From: Schlegelella_A sp036263655
Lineage (GTDB): Bacteria > Pseudomonadota > Gammaproteobacteria > Burkholderiales > Burkholderiaceae_C
DNA: 64,000 bases
Assembly (NCBI GenBank): GCA_036263655.1
Contig: DATAGP010000017.1
Location: 5,307-69,306, forward strand
Direction: 5' to 3'
Part shown: positions 35,958-45,051 of the stretch, piece after piece
Layout of the letters: each line of letters starts with the position of its first letter
How positions within the stretch are numbered: the first letter of the stretch is position 1
Made by a program: the position numbers and the translations under genes
The notes under the pieces: model-generated
The model's database searches: none
What the model saw: only the letters and a program-made list of their open reading frames with translations
What the model was told of the DNA's origin: nothing

Positions 35958-36764
35958 TCACCCTCGCGGCAGTGCTTCCTTCAAGGCCGCCAGCAGGGCG
36001 TCGGGCGCCTCGGCCATCATCGAATGGCCGGCCGCCACGCGCACCGTCTTCGCCCGCAGCGCGGCCGCGATCTCGCCGGCCTGGCTCGGCCGCGTCATCT
36101 GGTCGTGCTCGCCGAGCACGAGCGTCACCGGGCAGCGGACGCGCGCCGCCGCCTCGGCACCGCCCCGGTAGCTGTCGCAGACCTGGAAGTCCACGAGGAA
36201 GAGGTTGGCGTCGCTGCAGCCGGCTTGCACCCGCCGCATCAGGGTCCGGTTGGCGCCGTGCAGGGAGTTGCCCGGGCCCGGGTACGAGGGCTTGGCGGCG
36301 AAGCTCGAGTGCGAGAACACGTTGACGGCATCGATCGCCGCCAGCGGCGTTGTCTGCGCCGATTCGAGCAGCGCGGCCGAGACGGCCATCGGGTAGGCCA
36401 TGCCGGCCAGCACGAGCGCCGTGGCCCGCGCCGGCGCCTTCGCGGCCGCCTCGAGGGCGACCAGCGAGCCCATGCTGTGACCGACCAGGGCCGCCTCGGC
36501 CACGCCCGCCGTGTCGATCAGCGCCAGCAGCCAGTCGGCGATCGCCCCGGCACTGGTCAGCGCCGGGCCCTCGGAGCGCCCGTGCGCCGGCAGGTCCGGC
36601 GCCAGCACGGCGTAGCCATGGTTCGCGCACCAGCGGGCGAGCAGGGTCCAGACGCTGTGATCGTGCAGCGCGCCGTGCACGAAGATGACGCAGGGCGCGC
36701 TCGCATCGAACGCCTTGCCGCCGCTGTAGGCGTAGGCGGAGCGTCCGCAGACGTCGAGCCTCAC
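35958..36764 (-). CDS. Alpha/beta hydrolase
   Basis: A 268-residue alpha/beta-hydrolase-fold protein. The oxyanion-loop motif is IFVHGALHDHSVW, the nucleophile is the Ser of LVGHSMGSLVAL, the acid is probably the Asp in LVLGEHDQMTRP, and the catalytic His is in VRVAAGHSMMAEAPD. The substrate is unknown. The start is a GTG that overlaps the upstream metY-like stop by four bases (GTGA), so the two genes are translationally coupled. Confidence 0.87.
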   Translation of the reverse strand: MRLDVCGRSAYAYSGGKAFDASAPCVIFVHGALHDHSVWTLLARWCANHGYAVLAPDLPAHGRSEGPALTSAGAIADWLLALIDTAGVAEAALVGHSMGSLVALEAAAKAPARATALVLAGMAYPMAVSAALLESAQTTPLAAIDAVNVFSHSSFAAKPSYPGPGNSLHGANRTLMRRVQAGCSDANLFLVDFQVCDSYRGGAEAAARVRCPVTLVLGEHDQMTRPSQAGEIAAALRAKTVRVAAGHSMMAEAPDALLAALKEALPRG

Positions 36765-38065
36765 CGGAATGCCGCCTTGAGCGCGCGCTTGAGGTCGTCG
36801 ACGAGGTCGGCGGGGTCCTCGAGGCCGATCGACAGCCGGATCGTTCCCGGCCCGATGCCGGCGCGCGCCAGCGCGGCATCGTCCATGCGGAAGTGGGTCG
36901 TCGATGCCGGATGGATGACGAGCGAGCGGCAGTCGCCGACGTTGGCCAGGTGCGAGAAGAGGCGCAGCGACTCGATGAAGGCGCGGCCCGACTCGCGCGA
37001 GCCACGCAGGTCGAAGCTGAACACCGAGCCGCAGCCGCGCGGCAGCAGCCGTTTCGCGAGCGCGTGGTCCGGGTGGCTCTCGAGCTCGGGGTAGCCGACG
37101 CGCTCCACCTTGTCGTGCCCGGAGAGGAAGGCGACGACCTCGCGCGTGTTGTCGACGTGGCGCGCCATGCGCAGCGGCAGTGTCTCGAGCCCCTGCAGGA
37201 TCAGCCAGGCGGTGTGCGGGCTCATGCTCGCGCCGAAGTCGCGCAGGCCCTCGCGGCGCGCGCGCAGCAGGAAGGCGCCGACCGTGCTCTCCTCGCTGAA
37301 GACCATGCCGTGGAAGCCTTCGTAGGCGCGCGTCAGCTCGGTGAAGCGGCCGGACTTTTCCGTCGCCGCGTCCCAGTCGAAGGCGCCGCTGTCGACGAGC
37401 ACGCCGCCGATGACGGTGCCGTGTCCGGACAGGAACTTGGTCGCCGAGTGGTACAGCAGGTCGGCGCCGTGCTCGAAGGGCCGCATCAGCCAGGGCGTGG
37501 TGAAGGTCGAGTCGACGAGCAGCGGCAGGTGGTTCTCGTGCGCCAGGGTCGCGATCGTCGGGATGTCGAGGACGTCGAGGCCGGGATTGCCGAGCGTCTC
37601 GCCGAACAGGAGCCGGGTCTCGGGCCGGATCGCCGCGCGCCAGCCGTCGATGTCGCCCGGCTTGACGAAGGTCGTCGCGATGCCGAAGCGGGACAGCGTG
37701 TAGTGCAGCAGGTTGTGCGAGCCGCCGTAGAGGGCGCTCGAGGCGACGATGTGCGAGCCGGCCCCGGCGATCGTCGCGATCGCCAGGTGCAGCGCCGCCT
37801 GGCCGCTGGCCGTCGCGATCGCGCCCGAGCCGCCTTCCAGCGCCGCGACGCGCTCCTCGAGCACGGCGTTGGTCGGGTTCGAGATCCGGCTGTAGACGTG
37901 GCCGGAGCGCTCCATGTTGAAGAGCGAGGCCGCATGCTCGCTCGACTCGAACACGAACGACGTGGTCAGGTGGATGGGCACGGCGCGGGCGCCGGTCGCC
38001 GGGTCGGGCACGGCTCCGGCGTGCAGGGCCAGCGTGTCGAATCCGGGGTCGGAAAAACCGGGCAT
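36761..38065 (-). CDS. O-acetylhomoserine sulfhydrylase-type PLP enzyme
   Basis: A 434-residue Cys/Met-metabolism PLP enzyme. The N terminus FDTLALHAGAVPDPATGARA and the phosphate-binding ASGQAALHLAI are typical of MetY, and the PLP lysine is in LYHSATKFLSGHGTVIGG. It joins sulfide or methanethiol to O-acetyl-homoserine to give homocysteine or methionine; the O-succinyl substrate cannot be excluded. The following alpha/beta hydrolase overlaps it. It is divergent from the CBS-aroC operon. Confidence 0.9.
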   Translation of the reverse strand: MPGFSDPGFDTLALHAGAVPDPATGARAVPIHLTTSFVFESSEHAASLFNMERSGHVYSRISNPTNAVLEERVAALEGGSGAIATASGQAALHLAIATIAGAGSHIVASSALYGGSHNLLHYTLSRFGIATTFVKPGDIDGWRAAIRPETRLLFGETLGNPGLDVLDIPTIATLAHENHLPLLVDSTFTTPWLMRPFEHGADLLYHSATKFLSGHGTVIGGVLVDSGAFDWDAATEKSGRFTELTRAYEGFHGMVFSEESTVGAFLLRARREGLRDFGASMSPHTAWLILQGLETLPLRMARHVDNTREVVAFLSGHDKVERVGYPELESHPDHALAKRLLPRGCGSVFSFDLRGSRESGRAFIESLRLFSHLANVGDCRSLVIHPASTTHFRMDDAALARAGIGPGTIRLSIGLEDPADLVDDLKRALKAAFR

Positions 38066-38109
38066 GAGGGGGCGTGTTCCGGGCTGCCTTGGGGCGAGGG
38101 ATTGTGGGC

Positions 38110-38115
38110 TATATT
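38110..38115 (+). promoter_or_regulatory. Candidate -10 element for the CBS-aroC operon
   Basis: TATATT matches five of six consensus positions in otherwise GC-rich DNA, 40 bases before the CBS ATG. The -35 is weak, only a TTG at 38089 with a short 15-base gap, so the call rests on the -10. Confidence 0.35.
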
Positions 38116-38154
38116 GGTTCGCAGGCCCGTCGCGGGCGGGCTGCGGAGACGACC

Positions 38155-38625
38155 ATGAAAGTCAGCGACATCCTGCGCGTCAAGGGCAACACGCTGTTCA
38201 CCGTGGCGCCCGACGAGACCCTGTCCAACGCGCTCAACCTGATGTCGGGGGAAGACATCGGCTCGCTCGTCGTCATGGAGCGCGGCGAGCTGGTCGGCAT
38301 GCTGACCTTCCGCGAGGTGATCAAGGCCGTCGTGCAGAACGGCGGCGCGCTCGGCAGCACCCGCGTCCGCAGCGTGATGGACGACGCGCCGCTGACCTGC
38401 ACGCCGAACACCGAGCTCGACGAGGTGCGCCGCATGATGCTCGGACGGCACGCCCGCTACATGCCCGTCCTCAGCGAGAAGACGCTGATGGGCGTGGTGT
38501 CCTTTTACGACGTCGCCAAGGCGGTGGTCGACAGCCAGGACTTCGAGAACCGCATGCTGAAGGCCTACATCCGCGACTGGCCGGTGGAGAGCGGCGAGGA
38601 GTCGCGCGCTCCGAAGGCCGGCTGA
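38155..38625 (+). CDS. CBS-domain protein
   Basis: A 156-residue protein made of two CBS repeats (about 8-62 and 72-132), recognised by APDETLSNALNLMSGEDIGS with LVGMLTFREVIK, and TPNTELDEVRRMMLGRHARY with LMGVVSFYDVAKAVV. The pair should bind an adenine nucleotide in the cleft. There is no effector domain, so it is a stand-alone Bateman module of unknown output. It starts at ATG 38155 after GGAG and is followed by aroC three bases after the stop. Confidence 0.92.
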   Translation: MKVSDILRVKGNTLFTVAPDETLSNALNLMSGEDIGSLVVMERGELVGMLTFREVIKAVVQNGGALGSTRVRSVMDDAPLTCTPNTELDEVRRMMLGRHARYMPVLSEKTLMGVVSFYDVAKAVVDSQDFENRMLKAYIRDWPVESGEESRAPKAG

Positions 38626-38628
38626 TCG

Positions 38629-39729
38629 ATGTCCGGCAGCACGATCGGCACGCTGTTCCGGGTCACGACCTTCGGCGAGAGCCACGGCCCGGCGATCGGC
38701 TGCATCGTCGACGGCTGCCCGCCCGGCATGGCGCTCGGCGAGGCCGACATCCAGCCCGAGCTCGACCGGCGCCGCCCCGGCACGTCGCGCCACGTCACGC
38801 AGCGCCAGGAGGAGGACAAGGTCGAGATCCTCTCCGGCGTCTTCGAAGGCCGGACCACCGGGACGCCGATCGCCCTCGTCATCCGCAACACCGACCAGCG
38901 CAGCAAGGACTACGCGAACCTGCTGAACACCTTCCGGCCGGGTCACGCCGACTACACCTACCACCAGAAGTACGGCCTGCGCGACCCGCGCGGCGGCGGG
39001 CGCGCGTCGGCCCGGCTGACCGCGCCCGCCGTGGCCGCGGCGGCCATCGCCCGCAAGTGGCTGCAAACCGAGCACGGCACGACGTTCGTCGGCCACCTGA
39101 GCCAGATCGGCGAGATCGCGATTCCCTTCGAGGGGCTCGAGCACGTCGGCCGCAATCCCTTCTTCGCCGCCAATACCGGCGACATCGCCCGCATCGAGGC
39201 CTACGTCGACGAGCTGCGCCGGGCCGGCGACAGCTGCGGCGCGCGCATCGACGTGCGCGCCCGTGGCGTGCCTGTCGGCCTCGGCGAGCCGCTCTACGAC
39301 AAGCTCGACGCCGACATCGCCCACGCGATGATGGGCATCAACGCCGTCAAGGGCGTCGAGATCGGCGCCGGCTTCGCCGCCGTGGCGCAGCGCGGCACGG
39401 CCCACGGCGACGAGCTGACTCCCGAGGGCTTCGCCAGCAACAACGCCGGCGGCGTGCTCGGCGGCATCTCGACGGGCCAGGACATCACCGTCTCCATCGC
39501 CATCAAGCCGACGAGCTCGATCCGCAGCCCGCGCCGCTCGATCGATCTCGAAGGCCGGCCGACGACGGTCGAGACCCTCGGCCGGCACGACCCCTGCGTC
39601 GGCATCCGCGCGGTGCCGATCGCCGAGGCCATGCTCGCGCTGGTCCTGATGGACCACGCGCTGCGGCACCGGGCCCAGTGCGGCGACGTCCGTGTCGCGA
39701 TGGCGCCGATCCCTGCCGGCGGCCCTTGA
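38629..39729 (+). CDS. aroC: Chorismate synthase
   Basis: A 366-residue enzyme making chorismate from 5-enolpyruvylshikimate-3-phosphate with reduced FMN, the last common step to aromatic amino acids. Family signatures are present: GESHGPAIGCIVDGCPPGM, RRRPGTSRHVTQRQEEDKVE, and KYGLRDPRGGGRASARLTAP. The length is normal. Its stop overlaps the TTG start of the following MFS gene (TTGA). Confidence 0.97.
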   Translation: MSGSTIGTLFRVTTFGESHGPAIGCIVDGCPPGMALGEADIQPELDRRRPGTSRHVTQRQEEDKVEILSGVFEGRTTGTPIALVIRNTDQRSKDYANLLNTFRPGHADYTYHQKYGLRDPRGGGRASARLTAPAVAAAAIARKWLQTEHGTTFVGHLSQIGEIAIPFEGLEHVGRNPFFAANTGDIARIEAYVDELRRAGDSCGARIDVRARGVPVGLGEPLYDKLDADIAHAMMGINAVKGVEIGAGFAAVAQRGTAHGDELTPEGFASNNAGGVLGGISTGQDITVSIAIKPTSSIRSPRRSIDLEGRPTTVETLGRHDPCVGIRAVPIAEAMLALVLMDHALRHRAQCGDVRVAMAPIPAGGP

Positions 39730-40919
39730 GCCCTCGCCCGGCGACGACGGTCGTCCCGTTCGCCGCCCTGTCGTTCTCGTACTTCGCGTTCGCGGGGCTG
39801 TTCAGCACCTACGCGCCGCTCTGGTTCCAGAGCCTCGGCTACACCACCTTCGCGATCGGCGCCCTGACCTCGATGCAGAGCGCGACCCGCCTCTTCATGC
39901 CCTATGCCTGGGGCTGGGTCGCCGACCTGACCGGCCGGCGCGAGGCGTTGCTGCGGCTTGCCGTCGGCGGGGCGCTGCTCGCCTCGGCAGGATTCTTCGT
40001 CGTGACCGGCTATCTCTGGGTGTCGGTCGTGACGGTGGTGCTCTTCCTCTGCACGGCGGGCGTGATCCCCATCAGCGAGGCGACGCTGGCGCATCACGTC
40101 ACGCGCGAAGGCGAGCTCGACGTGGCGCGCTACGGTCGCGTGCGCCTGTGGGGCTCCGTCGGCTTCGTCGCCGCCGTGACCGGGAGCGGCTTCGTCCTGC
40201 AGAGCGTTGGCGTGCGCGCCTTCCCGCTGCTCGCCAGCGCGCTCCTGCTGGCGCTCCTGCTGGCGGCGCTGCGCGTGCCGGCGGCCAGCGAGGTGGCGAC
40301 CTCCGCGCCGCAGGCCGGGAGCGCCCTCGCGGTCCTGCGCCAGCCGCTCGTCGCCTGGTTCTTCGCCGGCGTCTTCCTGACCGTCCTCGCCCACACCAGC
40401 CTCTACGCCTTCTACTCGCTCTACCTCGCCTCGCTCGGCTACGACACCGGCACCATCGGCCTGCTCTGGGCCCTGGCGGTGCTGGTCGAGATCGCCTGGT
40501 TCTTCTTCAGCGGGCGCTGGATGCACCGTCTGTCGATGCACGGCTGGCTGCTCGTCGCGGCGCTGGTCTCGGCGCTGCGCTTCGCCGCGATCGCGGCCTT
40601 CGGAGCGCACGTCGCCGTGCTCATCGTCGCCCAGTGCCTGCACGCGCTGACCTTCGCCGCCCAGCACTCGGCCTGCATTGCCGTCGTCTCGCGCCACTTC
40701 CCGGGGCGGCAGCGCGGCCGCGGCCAGGCGCTCTACGCGGTGCTCGGCTACGGCGCCTCGGGCGTGCTCGGCGGCGTCGCCGGCGGGGCGCTGAGCGAAT
40801 CGCTCGGCTTCGCCGCCGTGTTCTGGGCCGCTGCGGTCGCGGCGCTCGGCGCCGCCGCCTGTTGCCGCCGGGCCATGACGCTCGACCTCGACTCGAACAG
40901 GCGATTGGCGTCGGCGTAG
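39726..40919 (+). CDS. MFS transporter, 3-phenylpropionate/nucleoside-H+ symporter-like
   Basis: A 397-residue membrane protein with 12 helices of the MFS_1-like (HcaT/LacY-related) group: FSYFAFAGLFSTYAPLWFQS in helix 1 and WGWVADLTGRREALL as the loop 2-3 motif. The most likely start is TTG at 39726, overlapping the aroC stop; no ATG is placed to give an intact first helix. The last 172 bases overlap the convergent PEP mutase-family gene, and the C-terminal tail after the last helix may be non-native. Confidence 0.82.
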   Translation: MSPRPATTVVPFAALSFSYFAFAGLFSTYAPLWFQSLGYTTFAIGALTSMQSATRLFMPYAWGWVADLTGRREALLRLAVGGALLASAGFFVVTGYLWVSVVTVVLFLCTAGVIPISEATLAHHVTREGELDVARYGRVRLWGSVGFVAAVTGSGFVLQSVGVRAFPLLASALLLALLLAALRVPAASEVATSAPQAGSALAVLRQPLVAWFFAGVFLTVLAHTSLYAFYSLYLASLGYDTGTIGLLWALAVLVEIAWFFFSGRWMHRLSMHGWLLVAALVSALRFAAIAAFGAHVAVLIVAQCLHALTFAAQHSACIAVVSRHFPGRQRGRGQALYAVLGYGASGVLGGVAGGALSESLGFAAVFWAAAVAALGAAACCRRAMTLDLDSNRRLASA

Positions 40920-41716
40920 GGAAGCGCCTCCGCGTGGAAGCGCGTGTAGGTGCCCGAGCCCAGGAGCTCCTCGGCGATGCGCCGCGTCAGCATCATCGTC
41001 GCCCGCATCGGGCCGGAGCCTTCGCTGACCCGGCGCACGCCGAGCGCCTGCAGCTCGCCGATCGGCGGGCAGCCGGGCACGGTTAGGATGTTGACCGGCC
41101 CGTCGATCTCGCGCACCAGGGTGCGGATGGTCTCGCGATCGCTCGCCGCCGGAACGAAGAGGCAGCTCGCGCCGGCCTCGCGGTAGCGGTTGGCGCGCGC
41201 GATCGAGGTGCGCAGCCGATCGGCCTCGTCGCCGAGCTTCAGCCAGTAGGCGTCGGTGCGGGCGTTGACGACGATGGGAACGCCGGCGTCCCGGGCCGCC
41301 GCGCAGACCGCGGCGATCGTCTCGACCTGCCGTTCGACGTCGACCAGGTGCGGGCCGCCGATCTCGCTGCCGTCCTCGATGTTGACGCCGACCGCGCCGA
41401 TGCCGATGACCTCGCGCACCGTCGCCACCACGGCGTCGACCGTGTCGCCGAGGCCGTTGAGGATGTCGGCCGTCACCGGGACGTCGACGCTGCGCACGAT
41501 CTCGCGCGTCGCCGCGAGGATCACGTCGCGCGGGACGAGCTCGTTGTCGGGCCAGCCGTGGCTGAAGGCGATGCCGGCGCTGCCGGTGCCGACGGCGCGC
41601 ACGCCCGCCTCCTCGAAGATGCGGGCGCTCGCGGCGTCCCACGCGTTGGCGATGACGAGCAGCTCCGGGCCGAGATGCATCGCCTGGAAGGCCCGGGCCT
41701 TCGCCGCAGTGTCCAT
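40748..41716 (-). CDS. Isocitrate lyase/PEP mutase family protein
   Basis: A 322-residue TIM-barrel enzyme of the PEP mutase/isocitrate lyase superfamily. Visible motifs: PELLVIANAWDAASARIFEE at the start, the metal-site region VTADILNGLG, VGVNIEDGS, and VVNARTDAYWL. The KRCGH-type catalytic Cys loop of true isocitrate and methylisocitrate lyases is absent, so it is more likely a lyase, hydrolase or decarboxylase acting on a 2-oxo acid. The natural family end is near LPYADANRLFES (about residue 277); the following 45 Ala/Pro-rich residues are antisense to the MFS gene. It is the last gene of the liv-type operon, 16 bases after livF. Confidence 0.87.
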   Translation of the reverse strand: MDTAAKARAFQAMHLGPELLVIANAWDAASARIFEEAGVRAVGTGSAGIAFSHGWPDNELVPRDVILAATREIVRSVDVPVTADILNGLGDTVDAVVATVREVIGIGAVGVNIEDGSEIGGPHLVDVERQVETIAAVCAAARDAGVPIVVNARTDAYWLKLGDEADRLRTSIARANRYREAGASCLFVPAASDRETIRTLVREIDGPVNILTVPGCPPIGELQALGVRRVSEGSGPMRATMMLTRRIAEELLGSGTYTRFHAEALPYADANRLFESRSSVMARRQQAAAPSAATAAAQNTAAKPSDSLSAPPATPPSTPEAP

Positions 41717-41732
41717 GTCGCTTCCCCCGTCG

Positions 41733-42437
41733 TCAGGCCGAGCCGCCGATGACCTTCATCACCTCGGGCGGGTAGGTGTCGCCCGGCTTGCCGTGGTAAA
41801 TGATCTCGCCGCGCTCGAGCACGTACAAGGCGTCGGCGTACTCGGGAATGTGGTGCACGTTCGACTCGGCCATGAGGATGGCGTGGCCGAGGCGGCGGAT
41901 CGAGGCGATGCCTTCGGCAAGGGCCGGGATGATCGCCGGCGACAGGCCCTCGAAGGGCTCGTCGAGGAGCAGCAGGCGCGGGTCGAGGGCCAGGGCGCGG
42001 GCGATCGACACCATCTTGCGCTCGCCGCCCGAGAGCTGGTTGCCGCCACGCGTCGCGTAGGTGCGCAGCTTCGGGAAGATCTCGTAGGCCAGGTCGATGC
42101 GCGTCTTGGCGTCGCGGCCCTGCGGCCGGGTCCAGGTCGACAGCTCGATGTTCTCGGCGACGTTGAGGTCGCCGAAGACCTGGCTCTCCTCGGGCGCGTA
42201 GCCGATGCCGAGCTGGGCGATGCGATGCGTCGCCATCCCGACGATCGCCTGGCCGTCGAAGGCGATCGTCCCCGCGACCGGGCCCAGGAAGCCCATGATG
42301 GCGCGGAAGGTCGTCGTCTTGCCGGCGCCGTTGCGGCCGACCAGGCAGACCAGGTGGCCGGCCTGGACCTGCAGCGAGATGCCGCGCAGGATGCGGCTGC
42401 TCTGGATGTCGACGGTGAGCCTGTCGATGGCCAGCAT
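41733..42437 (-). CDS. Branched-chain-type ABC transporter ATPase, LivF-like
   Basis: A 234-residue ABC ATPase: Walker A VGRNGAGKTT, signature NQLSGGERKMVSIARAL, Walker B RLLLLDEPFEGLSP, typical of LivF. It energises HAAT-family uptake with the LivG partner. Its ATG overlaps the livG stop by one base (TGATG). Confidence 0.93.
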   Translation of the reverse strand: MLAIDRLTVDIQSSRILRGISLQVQAGHLVCLVGRNGAGKTTTFRAIMGFLGPVAGTIAFDGQAIVGMATHRIAQLGIGYAPEESQVFGDLNVAENIELSTWTRPQGRDAKTRIDLAYEIFPKLRTYATRGGNQLSGGERKMVSIARALALDPRLLLLDEPFEGLSPAIIPALAEGIASIRRLGHAILMAESNVHHIPEYADALYVLERGEIIYHGKPGDTYPPEVMKVIGGSA

Positions 42438-43216
42438 CAGGCGCTCTGCTTCAGCTTGCCGACCATCTTGCCGACGACCGCGGCGACGATGGCCGGATCG
42501 GCGAAGAACTCGGCCGGGGGGCGATCCGCCAGCACCTTCCCGGCGGTCAGCGCGACGATGCGGCTGGAGTACTCGGCGACCAGATCCATGTCGTGCTCGA
42601 CGAGGATGATCGCCTTCACGCCGGCGCGCCGCGCCGCGTCGACGACGTTTCGCATGATCCCGTGCTTGTCGCCGCTCGAGACGCCGCTGGTCGGCTCGTC
42701 GAGGAGGATCACCTCCGGCGTCAGGGCGAAGGCGCTGGCGATGTCGAGCAGCTTCTTCTCGCCTTGCGAGAGGAGGCGCGACTCGGCGTCGAGCTTGCCG
42801 TCGAGGCCGAAGATGGCGGCGACCTCGCGCACCCGGTCGCCCACCGCGGCATCGTCGCGAAGCGAGGCGAACAGGCGCAGGCTCTTGCCGGCGTGCGACA
42901 CCACGGCGGCGGCGATGGTCTCGGCCACCGTCAGGGCCGGGAAGATGTGGACCAGCTGAAAGGCGCGGGCCATGCCGCGCCGCGCCAGCTTCACCGGGCC
43001 GATGCCGGCGATGTCCTCGCCCTTGAAGCGCACGACGCCGGCGCTCGGCTTCAGCAGCCCGGTCAGGACGTTGACGAGGGTCGTCTTGCCGGCGCCGTTC
43101 GGTCCGACGATCGAGACCAGCTCGCCCTCGCGGATCGAGAGAGTGACGTCGTCGAGGGCCACGAAGTCGCCGTAGGCCTTTCCCACTCCCACCGTTTCGA
43201 TGAGCGGTGCCGTCAT
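42437..43216 (-). CDS. Branched-chain-type ABC transporter ATPase, LivG-like
   Basis: A 259-residue ABC ATPase: Walker A IVGPNGAGKTT, signature RLLSQGEKKLLDIASAF, Walker B VILLDEPTSGVSS. The final 15 residues match the LivG C terminus region. The stop overlaps livF and the start overlaps livM by four bases, so the operon is tightly coupled. Confidence 0.93.
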   Translation of the reverse strand: MTAPLIETVGVGKAYGDFVALDDVTLSIREGELVSIVGPNGAGKTTLVNVLTGLLKPSAGVVRFKGEDIAGIGPVKLARRGMARAFQLVHIFPALTVAETIAAAVVSHAGKSLRLFASLRDDAAVGDRVREVAAIFGLDGKLDAESRLLSQGEKKLLDIASAFALTPEVILLDEPTSGVSSGDKHGIMRNVVDAARRAGVKAIILVEHDMDLVAEYSSRIVALTAGKVLADRPPAEFFADPAIVAAVVGKMVGKLKQSA

Positions 43217-44163
43217 GCCCGCCGCGCCCGCGCCCAGAGGTCGTTCGCGAGCCCCATCAGGCCGCGCGGGAAGAGGATCACGATCAGCAGCAAGGTGAGG
43301 CCGAGGACGAAGCGCCAGTACTGCGTCACGCCCATCAGCTCCGACTTAAGGAAGATGAAGGTGAAGGCGCCGACCAGCGGCCCGAAGAAGCTCGCGAAGC
43401 CGCCGAGCACGGTCATGAAGACCAGCTCGCCGGAGTGCGTCCAGTAGGCCAACTCGGGGTCGGCCTGGCCGGTGTTGACGGCGAGGATGACGCCGCCGAT
43501 GGCGCAGTAGAAGGCCGAGATCAGGAAGGCGATCAGCCGGAACAAGCGCACTCGCACGCCCAGGTACTCGGCCTTGCGCGGGTTCTCGCGAATCGCGACC
43601 AGGTGCAGGCCGAACGGCGAGTGCACCAGCCGCCACATCACGACGCCGAGCACGACGAGAAGGGCCAGGCAGTAGTAGTAGAAGGGGCCGATGAGGAAGG
43701 CGGTCTTGTCGAGCTCCTTGAAGTCCATGCCGAGCAGCGCCGGGCGCAGGACGCGGATGCCGGTGTCGCCGCCCGTGATGTCGTAGAACTTGAAGAGGAA
43801 GGAATGGAAGAGCATCCCGAAGGCAAGCGTCAGGATGCCGAAGAAGATGCGGACGTAGCGCACCGAGAGCAGGCCGACGGGGAGGGCGATGGCGACCGCC
43901 GCCGCCCCGGCGATCAGCAGCACCGCCTCGAAGCTCTTCACGCCGAGCTTGCTCGACAGCACCGCCGCGCCGTAGGCGCCGATGGCCACGAAGAGGGCGT
44001 GGCCGAAGGAGAGGAGCCCGGTGCTGCCGAACAGCAGGTTGAAGCCGAGCAGGGCGATGCCGTAGGCGAGCGCCGGCAGCACCAGGGTGATGTAGTAGTC
44101 GGGAGCGATCTGCGGGAAGACGGCCAGGGCGAGCACCGCCAGGATCACCAATGCGAGCTTCAT
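43213..44163 (-). CDS. Branched-chain-type ABC transporter permease, LivM-like
   Basis: A 316-residue inner-membrane permease with 8-10 hydrophobic helices; the conserved GLLSFGHALFVAIGAYGAAV and RENPRKAEYLGVRVRLFRLI (EAA-like loop contacting the ATPase) identify LivM. The ATG overlaps the livH stop (ATGA). Confidence 0.92.
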   Translation of the reverse strand: MKLALVILAVLALAVFPQIAPDYYITLVLPALAYGIALLGFNLLFGSTGLLSFGHALFVAIGAYGAAVLSSKLGVKSFEAVLLIAGAAAVAIALPVGLLSVRYVRIFFGILTLAFGMLFHSFLFKFYDITGGDTGIRVLRPALLGMDFKELDKTAFLIGPFYYYCLALLVVLGVVMWRLVHSPFGLHLVAIRENPRKAEYLGVRVRLFRLIAFLISAFYCAIGGVILAVNTGQADPELAYWTHSGELVFMTVLGGFASFFGPLVGAFTFIFLKSELMGVTQYWRFVLGLTLLLIVILFPRGLMGLANDLWARARRA

Positions 44164-45041
44164 TCGATCGGTTTTCCGAACAGGCCGGCCGGCCGCAGCA
44201 CCAGGATCGTGATCACGACGAGGTAGATCGCCAGCATCTCGAGCTCGGCGTAGAAGGTGATCGCGGCGGCGCGCAGCAGGCCGACGACGAGCGCGCCGAC
44301 GAGCGCCCCGCGCATGCTGCCCAGGCCGCCGATGACGACGACGGCGAAGGCCTCGACGACCAGCTCGACCGGCATGTCGAGCGACGCCGCCGCCGTCGGC
44401 ACGACGAGCGCGCCGCCGACGGTGCCGAGCACGGTGCCGAGGGTGAAGACGCTGGTGTAGATCCAGCGCACGTCGACGCCGAGGGCCTGGCTCATCTCGC
44501 GGTTCTCGGCCGTCGCGCGCAGGATGCGGCCGTAGCGCGTTCGCTGCAGGAAGGCGCCGATGCCGAGCGCGATGACGATGCTGGCCAGGATGACGAGCAC
44601 GTTGTAGGTCGGCACCTGAACCTGGCCGACGCTGACCTTGCCGTACTCCATCACCAGGTTGCCGAGGTTCTGCGGGTTGGCGCCCCAGAAGAAGCGGAGC
44701 ACGTCCTGGAACATCAGGACCAGGGCGAAGGTGAGGAGAAGCTGGAATGCCTCGTCGCGCTGGTACACCGTGCGCAGCAGGCCCTCGATGAAGGGGCCGA
44801 TCAGGCCGAGCACCAGGCCCGAGCCGATCAGCACGGCGAGGAAGAGCGACGCGGGAACGCCCGCGCCCACGGCCCAGTTCACCGCCGTGATGCCGAAGTA
44901 GGCGCCCAGCGCGTAGAACGAGCCGCAGGCGAGGTTGACGATCTTCTGCACGCCGAAGACGAGCTGCAGCCCGGCGGCGACGAGAAAAAGAACGGCGGCG
45001 TGGAACACGCCGCCGATCAGGATGTCGAAGAACGCCGTCAA
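44160..45041 (-). CDS. Branched-chain-type ABC transporter permease, LivH-like
   Basis: A 293-residue permease with about eight helices; VQKIVNLACGSFYALGAYFG and ATAENREMSQALGVDVRWIY are the LivH signatures. The start is uncertain: TTG at 45041 gives a normal-length N terminus ten bases after the binding-protein stop, whereas the in-frame ATG at 45098 adds 19 Ser/Arg-rich residues overlapping the preceding gene. No clear ribosome binding site is seen for either. Confidence 0.9.
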   Translation of the reverse strand: MTAFFDILIGGVFHAAVLFLVAAGLQLVFGVQKIVNLACGSFYALGAYFGITAVNWAVGAGVPASLFLAVLIGSGLVLGLIGPFIEGLLRTVYQRDEAFQLLLTFALVLMFQDVLRFFWGANPQNLGNLVMEYGKVSVGQVQVPTYNVLVILASIVIALGIGAFLQRTRYGRILRATAENREMSQALGVDVRWIYTSVFTLGTVLGTVGGALVVPTAAASLDMPVELVVEAFAVVVIGGLGSMRGALVGALVVGLLRAAAITFYAELEMLAIYLVVITILVLRPAGLFGKPIE

Positions 45042-45051
45042 GGTCGCGCCG

